Part shown: in pieces, positions 55,359 to 64,000 of the stretch | Numbering within the stretch: position 1 is the first letter of the stretch | Layout: the number at the start of each line of letters is the position of its first letter | Assembly (NCBI GenBank): GCA_015680685.1 | Contig: MNCI01004501.1 | Location: forward strand, 62,569 to 126,568 | DNA length: 64,000 nucleotides | Source: Gnetum montanum | Lineage: Eukaryota > Streptophyta > Gnetopsida > Gnetales > Gnetaceae | Reading direction: 5' to 3' | Notes under the pieces: generated by a model | Told to the model about the DNA's origin: nothing | Seen by the model: only the letters and a program-made list of their open reading frames with translations | Databases searched by the model: none | Program-made: the position numbers and the translations under genes

Positions 55359-56620
55359 GACTTTCACAGGAATACAACATGGCTATGCACAAGCAACTTC
55401 TCTCACCTTTGGTCCTAATTGGGCCACGTGGTGATCTTAAGTGATGCATCAATCCACAATGCCTAGACCTTGAGCCCATAGCCTATGATGAATACATAAC
55501 ATCCATAGAGGCATCGCTAGATTGGCCTAACCATCTAGTTAAGGATCTCAATTTAGAGGTAGGTAACATCACTAAGGATCCCCTCATTTAAATCCCTATA
55601 GCTACACCTAGTGGTGAGCCAAAAGCATTGAAACTTACTTATTTGTTAGAGCCTCAACATGCCCGGAACATTGCTAAAGTGCTTAATGACAACATTGAGA
55701 CATTTGCATGCTCTTACAAAGACATGTTAGGCCTAGATCCTCATGTAGTCCAACATAACATTATCCTCAATCCCAAAATTAATCAAATCAAGTAGAAACC
55801 AAATAATATTAGGCCTAAGGTGGTGTTGGTAATCCATGATGAAATCACCAAGCTTTACAAAGCTGGTTTCATCCAGGCCATTGACTATGCAAACTAGGTC
55901 TCCAACATCATGGTTGTGCCCAAGAAAAATAGAATTATACACATCTACATAGACTTATGGGACCTAAACAAGGTGACAATTAAAGATGATTTCCTATTGC
56001 CTAGTATTAACCAATTGGTCAATACCATGGCTAGTCATGCCTTGTTATCCTTCATGGATAGGTTCTTGAGCTACAACTAGATTTGGATCAACCCAAAGCA
56101 CCAACTCAGCATAACCTTTATGACCCCTTGGGGTACATTTTATTACATCATGCTTCCTTTTAAACTTAAGAATATAGGAGCAACCTATCAACAAGCAATG
56201 ACATACATCTTTAGTGATTACATGTTAGGTTTTCTCAATGATTACATTGATGACATCATGGTTAAGCCTGAAGTGGCACACAATTATGTAGATGATTTGG
56301 ACCTAGTACTTAAATGTTTTTTGAAACATGATCCTTGGTTGAACCCCAAGAAATGTGTTTTCAACATCAAAACAGGCTAGATGCTTAGTTTCATAGTATC
56401 TAAAGTAAGCATACTCATAGATCCCAATAAGGTTAAGGCCATTACCAACTTAGCACCACCAGCTAACCTTAAGGAGCTACAAGGGTTACACAATAGATTA
56501 CAATTCATACATAGATTTATCACATAGTTATTTGATATGTTATAGCCAATGCAACATCTACTCAAAAATGAGTCAACTTCAAGTGAATAGCTCAATGCCA
56601 ACAGACATTTGACAACCTTA
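55359..56620 (+). pseudogene. Element D reverse transcriptase
   Basis: From the predicted splice acceptor one frame runs LSQEYNMAMHKQLLSPLVLI, then a linker ending ETFACSYKDMLGLDPHVVQH, and RT. RT motifs: VVLVIHDEITKLYKAGFIQA, VPKKNRIIHIYIDLWDLNK, HALLSFMDRFLSY, MTPWGTFYYIMLPFKLKNIG (56120 on) and the catalytic YIDDIMVK with Tyr at 56243 and both Asp present. NPKKCVFNIKTG and the post-RT LQGLHNRLQFIHRFI follow. It is interrupted by about six stops. Tat-clade RTs carry the same YIDDIMVK box. Confidence 0.88.
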
Positions 56621-57660
56621 AATAGGAGCTATCTAAACTTCCAATGGTTCACCCTTCACACGGAGATAAATCCTTGTACATCTACCTTGCTACTTCTGAA
56701 ACATCCATTGCGTCTCTACTTTGCTAAAAGCAAGACAATGGCACAAAGGTCCTAGTACACTACTTACGCCATGCACTAGTTTCCCATGAAGTAAAGTATA
56801 ATGATTTGAAAAAAGATTGTCTTGCCTTAGTCTTTACACTTAAGAAGTGGAGGCACTATCTTTTTCGCAATCAAGTCAACATCATCTGTAAGAGTAACAT
56901 ACTCTGAGTGATTATAATGAATATCTATGAGAGTAGTCATATTACATGGTGGAAAGTAATAATAGTGGAGTTTGGCCTACATTACATTTCACAAGCCTCA
57001 ACCAAAGGTCAAGCTATAACTACACAACTCATGGGTTCTCCCCTCAATTATCAAGCAACAATTAATCTAGAATTCCTAGATGAGCATGTTGATAGCATCA
57101 ACCAAGTGCCTAACAACTTTGAAATACTCCTACACTTTGATAGTGCTTCGACCTCTCAAGGGGGTAGCACCGCTACCATTATCATGTTTCCCTCTAGGGA
57201 GATCCAACCCTTCAGATATTGTTTTGGATTCACTTTCACTAACAACATGGTAGAGTATGAAGGTCTTCTCAAAGGTATCCTAGCAGCTCATGACCTAGGA
57301 ATCCAAAGCATAGCAATCTGAGGTGACTCACAATTGGTAATCAACCAAGTAACTAAGGTTTACACTTATAAGGCCCAACATTTACAACATTATTGTGACT
57401 TGATGAAGCACTTTCTTAAATAGTTTGCAATCATTGATGTTCAATACATTCCCCAAAACAAAAATTCCATAGCTAACACCTTAGCAACACTAGCCTTAAG
57501 CATTCCACCTAACATGTTCCATGCATTTTCCACCTCAGTGGTGAATTGCACTGTGCCTATTTTGCAAACCATTGATATTGCATGCATAGCCATAGTAAGC
57601 ACAACCCATGTATTAGAATGGTATGACGACATTAAGGCATACCATCAATAGGGTGAAAAT
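56620..57660 (+). pseudogene. Element D RNase H region, including archaeal-type RNase H
   Basis: After RT the sequence loses frame; a Ty3-type RNase H remnant includes LKKWRHYLF-like coding near 56845. The open frame 56908-57321 then carries an archaeal-type RNase H: LLHFDSASTSQGGSTATIIM, YCFGFTFTNNMVEYEGLLKG and ILAAHDLGIQSIAI, followed in frame by stop-GDSQLVINQV (catalytic DSQL). This extra RNase H is a mark of the Tat clade. Confidence 0.82.
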
Positions 57661-57779
57661 CTACAATATCTAACCACTATCCAAAAGGATGTAGTGTATA
57701 AATGATCACAGTAGTACATTATTGTGGGGGATAACATGTTATGTTGTCTATCCTATGATGGCATACTATTAACTTGCAT

Positions 57780-58860
57780 GAGCAATAGCAAAGTGCAAAC
57801 GATCATTGATCAAATCCATGAGGGACTCTGTAGAGGTCACATAGAATCTAGGGAAATGGGAGGAAAAAATTAGATGCTTAGGCTATTACTATCCTTACAT
57901 GGAGTGTGATTATGTCTCCAAGGTCAAAACATGTGATATTTGTCAATGGCATGGAAACTTAATGCACATGCCACCAACTAAACTACACATAATGCAAATC
58001 ACATGGCTATTCCAACATTGGGGTTTGGACATCACTAGAACTATAATGCCCAAGTCCTTCATAGGGCATAGCTTCATTATAATCGCAACTATGTATTTTA
58101 CCAAGTGGGTTGAGGCTATTCCCCGTAGGAAGATAACATCATAGCAGGTTTGGAAATTTATGCTTGATAAGATAGTGACCTATTTTGGTTTACCCATGAC
58201 CATTGTAATAGAAAATAGGTCATAATTTAGTAGTGCTAAAACTAAGGCCTTTTGAAAATTCTTTGGTATTAAACATTCCTTATCATTTCCCTACTACCCA
58301 TAGGCAAATAGTCAACTGGAGGCCATAAACAAAGTCATCTTCAACCTTCTAAAGAAGATGCTCAACAACAATAAATGAAGATGGCATGAGTAACCAGTCT
58401 ACACACTCTAGGCCTACTGTATGATGTGTAAAATAGCAATATTTAAGATGTTTTATAGCCTTATTTATGGGTCTAAAGCAATTTTCCTCTTAAATTGCAA
58501 GTTCCATCACTCCAAGGGATCCTCTCAAACGTCATCGACAAGGCTCAAAATAATGAGTTTAGGATTGTAGACCTTGCCTCGATAGACAAGGAGTGCATGT
58601 AGATACTTGGTCATATCAAATTGTATCAAGCAAAGAAAAGGCAAAAGCACTTTCACAATCAACATTAAAACCTAATCAAGAAAGGGGACCTAGTTCTGAA
58701 GGTTGTTTGTAAACCTACAGATAAATTCTTAGCCAGACAAGAAGGGCCTTTCTTGGTTACTAAGGCCTATGAAAATGGAGCATTCAATCTTGTTGACCAA
58801 AATGACAATGAGTTTGCCAATCCAATGAAGCATTCATACTTGAAGCCTTACTATGCCTAG
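57780..58860 (+). pseudogene. Element D integrase
   Basis: The zinc-finger end CDICQWHGNLMHMPPTKLHI is at about 57929. The catalytic core follows: HWGLDITRTIMPKSFIGHSF with the first Asp, TMYFTKWVEAIPRRKI, then FGLPMTIVIENRS where Glu replaces the second catalytic Asp, and LEAINKVIFNLLKKML with the third Glu. The C-terminal part (58619-58860) has KKGDLVLKVVCKPTDKF-type sequence, EGPFLVTKAYENGAFNLVDQ and ends SYLKPYYA-stop at 58858-58860. Frames change between core and C-terminus. From 58393 on it is the first unit of a tandem array. Confidence 0.85.
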
Positions 58861-58899
58861 CATGTAGCACCAAATCTCAACAAAGCAAGGTAAGCACAT

Positions 58900-59285
58900 A
58901 GTTCACTATGACTATAAGCTAGCACAACTAGTCCATTATGACTATAAACTTTCATAGCTAGTTTTCTATGACTATAAACTAACATCGATAGTTTTCTACA
59001 ACGTTAAACTGGCATAGATTGTCTACTATGATGTTAAACTAGCACAGATCGCCTGCCATGATACTAAACTAGCACAGCTTATTGTTGCATCATGATGTTA
59101 AAATTATATAGTAGCATGTATGCTACGATGTTAGACTAGCACATAGTAGTCTTCTAGGACTATAAAATAGCATGATATGATCTACCAAGATCTTAAACTA
59201 AGTTCATGATCTACTAGGACCTTAAACTAGCAAAGCACATAGTATACCAAGATCTTAAACTAGGTTCATGGTCCACCACACATAG
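58900..59285 (+). repeat. Minisatellite within each 924-bp unit
   Basis: Units of about 36-38 bases: CTATGACTATAAACTAGCAT, TACTATGATGTTAAACTAGC and GCCATGATACTAAACTAGCA, with changing spacers. Repeated at 59820-60210, 60745-61135 and 61670-62030. Confidence 0.8.
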
Positions 59286-61389
59286 TTCTATCAGCAAACG
59301 AGTTAGAATACTTTTAACCAATCTACACACTCTAGGCCTACTGTATGATGTGTAAAATAGAAATATTTAAGATGTTTTATAGCCTTATTTATGGGTCTAA
59401 AGCAATTTTCCTCTTAAATTGCAAGTTCCATCACTCCAAGGGATCCTCTCAAACGTCATCGACAACGCTCAAAATAATGAGTTTAAGATTGTAGACCTTG
59501 ACTTGATAGACAAGGAGTGCATGTAGATACTTGGTCATATCAAATTGTATCAAGGAAAGCAAAGGGAAAAGCACTTTCACAATCAACATCAACACCTAAT
59601 CAAGAAAGGGGACCTAGTTCTGAAGGTTGTTTGAAAACCTACAGACAAATTCTTAGCCAACCAGGAAGGGCCTTTCTTGGTCACTAAGGCCTATGAAAAT
59701 GGAGCATTCAATCTTGTTGACCAACATGACAATGAGTTTGCCAATCCAGTGAAGCATTCATACTTGAAGCCTTACTATGCCTAGCATGTAGCACCAACTC
59801 TCAACAAAGCAACGTAAGCACATAGTTCACTATGACTATAAGCTAGCACAACTAGTCCATTATGACTATAAACTTTCATAGCTAGTTTTCTATGACTATA
59901 AACTAGCATCGACAGTTTTCTACAATGTTAAACTGGCATAGATTGTCTACTATGATGTTAAACTAGCACAGATCGCCTGCCATGATACTAAACTAGCACA
60001 GCTTATTGTTGCATCATGATGTTAAACTTATATAGTAGCATGTATGCAACGATGTTAAACTAGCACGTAGTAGTCTTCTAGGACTATAAAATAGCATGAT
60101 ATGATCTACCAAGATCTTAAACTAAGTTCATGGTCTTCTAGGACCTTAAACTAGCAAAGCACATAGTATACCAAGATCTTAAACTAGGTTCATGGTCCAC
60201 CACACATAGTTCTATCAGCAAGCGAGTTAGAATACTTTTAACCAGTCTACACACTCTAGGCCTACTGTATGATGTGTAAAATAGCAATATTTAAGATGTT
60301 TTATAGCCTTATTTATGGGTCTAAAGCAATTTTCCTCTTAAATTGCAAGTTCCATCACTCCAAGTGATCCTCTCAAACGTCATCGACAAGGCTCAAAATA
60401 ATGAGTTTAGGATTGTAGACCTTGCCTCGATAGACAAGGAGTGCATGTAGATACTTGGTCATATCAAATTGTATCAAGCAAAGAAAAGGCAAAAGCACTT
60501 TCACAATCAACATTAAAACCTAATCAAGAAAGGGGACCTAGTTCTGAAGGTTGTTTGTAAACCTACAGATAAATTCTTAGCCAGACAGGAAGGGCCTTTC
60601 TTGGTCACTAAGGCCTATGAAAATGGAGCATTCAATCTTGTTGACCAAAATGACAATGAGTTTGCCAATCCAGTGAAGCATTCATACTTGAAGCCTTACT
60701 ATGCCTAGCATGTAGCACCAAATCTCAACAAAGCAAGGTAAGCACATAGTTCACTATGACTATAAGCTAGCACAACTAGTCCATTATGACTATAAACTTT
60801 CATAGCTAGTTTTCTATGACTATAAACTAGCATCGACAGTTTTCTACAACGTTAAACTGGCATAGATTGTCTACTATGATGTTAAACTAGCACAGATCGC
60901 CTGCCATGATACTAAACTAGCACAGCTTATTGTTGCATCATGATGTTAAACTTATATAATAGCATGTATGCTATGATGTTAAACTAGCACGTAGTAGTCT
61001 TCTAGGACTATAAAATAGCATGATATGATCTACCAAGATCTTAAACTAAGTTCATGGTCTTCTAGGACCTTAAACTAGCAAAGCACATAGTATACCAAGA
61101 TCTTAAACTAGGTTCATGGTCCACCACACATAGTTCTATCAGCAAGTGAGTTAGAATACTTTTAACCAGTCTACACACTCTAGGCCTACTGTATGATGTG
61201 TTAAATAGCAATATTTAAGATGTTTTATAGCCTTATTTATGGGTCTAAAGTAATTTTCCTCTTAAATTGCAAGTTCCATCACTCCAAGTGATCCTCTCAA
61301 ACGTCATCGACAAGGCTCAAAATAATGAGTTTAGGATTGTAGACCTTGACTCGATAGAGGAGTGCATCTAGATACTTGGTCAGATCAAA

Positions 61390-61629
61390 TTGTATCAAGG
61401 AAAGCAAAGGCAAAAGCACTTTCACAATCAACATCAACACCTAATCAAGAAAGGGGACCTAGTTCTGAAGGTTGTTTGTAAACCTACAGACAAATTCTTA
61501 GCCAACCAGGAAGGGCCTTTCTTGGTCACTAAGGCCTATGAAAATGGAGCATTCAATCTTGTTGACCAACATGACAATGAGTTTGCCAATCCAGTGAAGC
61601 ATTCATACTTGAAGCCTTACTATGCCTAG
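61390..61629 (+). pseudogene. Open integrase C-terminal fragment in array copy 4
   Basis: The only copy of the integrase end that is still open for 80 codons: HQHLIKKGDLVLKVVCKPTD, EGPFLVTKAYENGAFNLVDQ, NPVKHSYLKPYYA. Copies 1 and 3 have a TAA near the start of this stretch and copy 2 a TGA. It lacks the catalytic core and is not a gene by itself. Confidence 0.8.
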
Positions 61630-62058
61630 CATGTAGTACCAAATCTTAACAAAGCAAGGTAAGCACATAGTTCACTATGACTATAAGCTAGCACAACTAG
61701 TCCATTATGACTATAAACTAGCATAGACAGTTTGCTACAACATTAAACTGACATAGATTGTCTACTACGATGTTAAACTAGCATAGATCACCTGCCATGA
61801 TACTAAACTAGCACAGCTTATCGTTTCATCATGATGTTAAACTTATATAATAGCATGTATGCTACGATGTTAAACTAGCATGTAGTAGTCTGCTAGGACT
61901 ATAAAATAGCATGCTATTATCTACCAAGATCTTAAACTAGGTTCATGGTCTACTAGGACCTTAAACTAGCAAAGCACATGGTATACTAAGATCTTAAACT
62001 AGGTTCATGGTCCACCACACATAGTTCTATGAGCAAGTGAGTCAGAATACTTTTAACT

Positions 62059-62090
62059 CCTCCTCCCCTCCCCCCCCCCTCCCCCCCCCT
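62059..62090. repeat. C-rich homopolymer tract (G-rich on minus strand)
   Basis: CTCCTCCTCCCC is followed by runs of 10 C (62070-62079) and 9 C (62081-62089), directly after the tandem array. A 12-C run lies at 62408-62419. On the minus strand these could form G-quadruplexes; their lengths may also be sequencing-sensitive. Confidence 0.85.
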
Positions 62091-63000
62091 TTTCATCTGT
62101 CTACATCTCATGGATGTGGTAGGGACACTGCAATCCCAGAATGGAATTCTTGTCATCGAGAGAGGCCTCTAGAACATTTGCATCATTACTACCCCTTAGC
62201 ATTTTGTTGATCTTCTTGAGCTCCCATCACCAGTGCACCCTTTAGGGAACTTGCAGCACTGCCACCTTCAAGAATTTTGATAATGCTTTGAGCTCTTGTC
62301 ATTGAGACATCCTTTAGAGCACTTGTAGAATTATGGCCCCCCATCATCTTGCTAATTTTTTTGGGCTCTTACCATTGCTTAGACTTGGGAGAACTTGCAG
62401 CATTATGCCCCCCCCCCCCATTTTGCTAGTTTTTTGAGCTTCTATCATCAGTGTGGACTCTCAAGCACCTACAACATCATCGTCCTGGTCACTTTTTGCT
62501 AATCTTTTTGGATACTTGCCACTAGTTTGGCCTCTAGAACATTTGCAACATTCTCACCCTTAGCACCTTTATTGGCTTCTTAAACATTTACAACTAGTTT
62601 AGCCTTCATAGGATTTGCAGCACCCTCACATCTAGTAGTTCACTTACATTGCATTTTGTGGTTTTCTTGTCCTCTCTAAGTTGTGTTTGTAGGATGAAGC
62701 CTCAGGTTGTCATGTAGAGATGGATGTCATCACAATGGCAAGTCACCACATTACTTTGATCTGCATGATTAGACTAACCAAGTCACTCAAGAGTGCACAT
62801 CCCTATTACCCCACTATAGCTTACTTGTATTTATCCCTTTTTACCTTGCATTCCCTTATCTTTCCCTACATTACCAAGCTTGCAAACCTCTCCAATGCAC
62901 ATGGCACTCTCTTTAAGTCAACCATAGAACCTAAGGTGGATGAAACACAAGTTGTCCCATGGGAAGCATCTGTGGGCTAGTCAAAGCCTAGGGGAGGTTA
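62091..63000 (+). other. Element D 3' non-coding region
   Basis: No recognised coding sequence. Loosely repeated phrases (TTTGCTAAT or TTTGTTGAT...GAGCTC, AGCACTTGCAGCAT) every 100-120 bases between 62150 and 62640 suggest an old tandem repeat. The ORF 62720-62980 is unidentified. GCCTAGGGGAGG (62987-62998) is the polypurine-like tract before the right LTR. Confidence 0.45.
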
Positions 63001-63783
63001 TGCACTAAGGATGGTAGGTGGATGTAACATGGTGCCTGATCCACATTTCATGCTAAACCTAGCCCTATAAATACCCCTACATTCAACATTCTAGGGATTG
63101 GAAAATCAAAAAAGCATTTAGAATTTTGACATCCAAAGCATCCTTTGGCACTCTTGCACTTGAGCACACTCAACACTTTGGCACACTCTAGGACCCTGTT
63201 AAACAATTGGTGCACTGTCCAACATGTAGTTCATCAAGGTACCCATGAAATATAACAATAGACAACCCATCAGGTTCAGTCCCCATGGCAATCATTAGTT
63301 CCATAGCCCAAATTCCCTAGAGACTGTGACTACACTACTATGCTAGCACTGTGCCTACCTATATACCACATACCACTCTCACCTCTTTTCTTGCAAGTGC
63401 TATGCTCCCCTTGTTCAAGACAATGCACTTTCGTTCTCAAGTTCCATTGCATTTTCAACCACTTTTTCTTTGGAATTTAGCATAGCACTCATGTTTTCTT
63501 ATTATTTCGTACATACTTACATGTTTACACCATCATTTTCAGGCCAAGACCATATGCTACACTTTGGCTTGGATGACCCTAGTGTCCACTAGTAAAAGCA
63601 TATAAATCCCCTTCCACACATATTCATCAGAATACAATGTAAGTCCCTATCTAATCAACAAGATCTTTTAGGGCACACCATTTCCATTTCTATCATGGCC
63701 CTCACATAGACATGGGGTTAGACTGTATGCCCACTAACCTCTCAGTGTTCCATCCATTGACATTTTCAATCATCATAGATGCA
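63001..63783 (+). repeat. Element D 3' LTR
   Basis: Starts TGCACTAAGG after the purine tract. CCTATAAATACCCC (63065-63078) is the TATA region. It ends CATAGATGCA at 63783, in register with TTACTACA of the left LTR. The GACTACACTACTATGC and CCTCACATAGACATGGGG blocks match the left LTR. Confidence 0.6.
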
Positions 63784-64000
63784 CCTCCAACAAGTAAGAT
63801 CCACAAATTGCATTTCTTTTTCATCCCCCATTTGTTCCAAAATTGTACCTATGCTTAACATCACTTAATATAGTGGATAATGTAGTCCTAGAACATAGTC
63901 TCCAAAATTGCATTTTTTTTATTTTTTTCAAGTACATTGTGGTCTTCTCAACATTTGCATATGCAATTGGGTAGTGTAGTCACAATCTAGCAGTCTCATA
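63784..64000 (+). repeat. Second copy of block X, cut by window edge
   Basis: Direct repeat of 43481-43690, beginning immediately at the end of the right LTR. Confidence 0.7.

Larger units (their letters stand above)
58393..62057 (+). repeat. Tandem array, four copies of a 924-bp unit
   Basis: Units start at 58393, 59317, 60241 and 61165 (ACCAGTCTACACACTC or ACCAATCT), exactly 924 bases apart; the fourth ends at 62057 and is 31 bases shorter. Each holds the last part of integrase (pol stop codons at 58858, 59782, 60706 and 61627) and about 500 bases of non-coding minisatellite. Copies are far more alike than other repeats in this window. In the coding half copies 1 and 3 share one set of variants and copies 2 and 4 another. 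Confidence 0.95.
43740..63783 (+). mobile_element. Element D: giant Tat/Ogre-like Ty3/gypsy element
   Basis: About 20 kb between related LTR sequences (about 43740-44447 and 63001-63783), with gag, protease, a 6.9-kb gap that can be spliced in frame, RT, archaeal-type RNase H, integrase, a tandem array, C-rich tracts, a second small open region and a polypurine-like GCCTAGGGGAGG (62987-62998) before the right LTR. The archaeal-type RNase H and the intron between protease and RT are known traits of the Tat clade and of Ogre respectively. All ORFs carry stops. Exact LTR starts and a target duplication could not be established. Confidence 0.75.

Noticed and set aside
61390-61629. A functional small gene
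   Set aside because: It is only the C-terminal end of integrase within a tandem duplicate and has no start context of its own.
58393-62057. CRISPR-like interpretation of regularly spaced repeats
   Set aside because: Units are 924-bp tandem copies of retrotransposon sequence in a plant genome, not short repeats with unique spacers.

Overview
The window looks like nuclear DNA of a seed plant with a large, transposon-packed and slowly eroding genome; a gymnosperm is my best guess, but nothing in the sequence proves it. It is AT-rich. Almost all recognisable coding sequence belongs to LTR retrotransposons broken by in-frame stops. Plant-type gene remnants (PPR, germin-like and NOP16 pseudogenes) and GT-AG introns of about 90 bases fit this picture. 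I found no intact host gene, tRNA, rRNA or CRISPR array.

Layout. 1-299: end of a minus-strand LTR with perfect GATATC palindromes. About 1.2-3.4 kb: eroded minus-strand Copia-type LTR material. 3563-4041: long foldback. 6160-6900: a PPR fragment joined to a germin-like fragment. 8679-17260: a complete Athila-like element (A; 5-bp target duplication TCAAG, tRNA-Asp-type primer site) with gag and a long second ORF but no reverse transcriptase. About 18.6-22.8 kb: a Ty3/gypsy element (G) cut by a minus-strand Athila-like element (B, 22835 to about 28.5 kb). 29405-29983: NOP16 pseudogene. 30.1-33 kb: LTR and gag of another element (F). 33878-38540: a complete Ty1/copia element (E; target duplication ATAGA). 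40643-42905: 5' LTR and gag of a third Athila-like element (C). About 43.7-63.8 kb: a giant Tat/Ogre-like Ty3/gypsy element (D) with gag, protease, reverse transcriptase, archaeal-type RNase H and integrase. The integrase end of D lies in four tandem 924-bp copies.

The most interesting structure is inside D. Protease and reverse transcriptase are separated by 6.9 kb that can be read as one frame-preserving GT-AG intron (48452-55358), like the intron known in Ogre elements. Within it, on the opposite strand, lies a multi-exon gene (49171-52777, about 1,000 codons over eight exons, six well-defined introns of 87-116 bases). Its reading frame runs through five of the seven exon junctions. It is pseudogenised, mostly by TAG stops. 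I cannot name it; its first visible exon weakly resembles the FCP1/HAD phosphatase fold.

A second theme is that LTRs of unrelated families here carry arrays of short palindromes just upstream of the TATA box (GATATC-, AGACATCT-, ACTATGCT- and GATGCAT-based). In element A the same palindrome-plus-TATA module recurs internally, before the second ORF, and is followed by a splice acceptor conserved in element B. Two single-N positions flanked by 44-45 bp direct repeats are probably unmerged contig joins.
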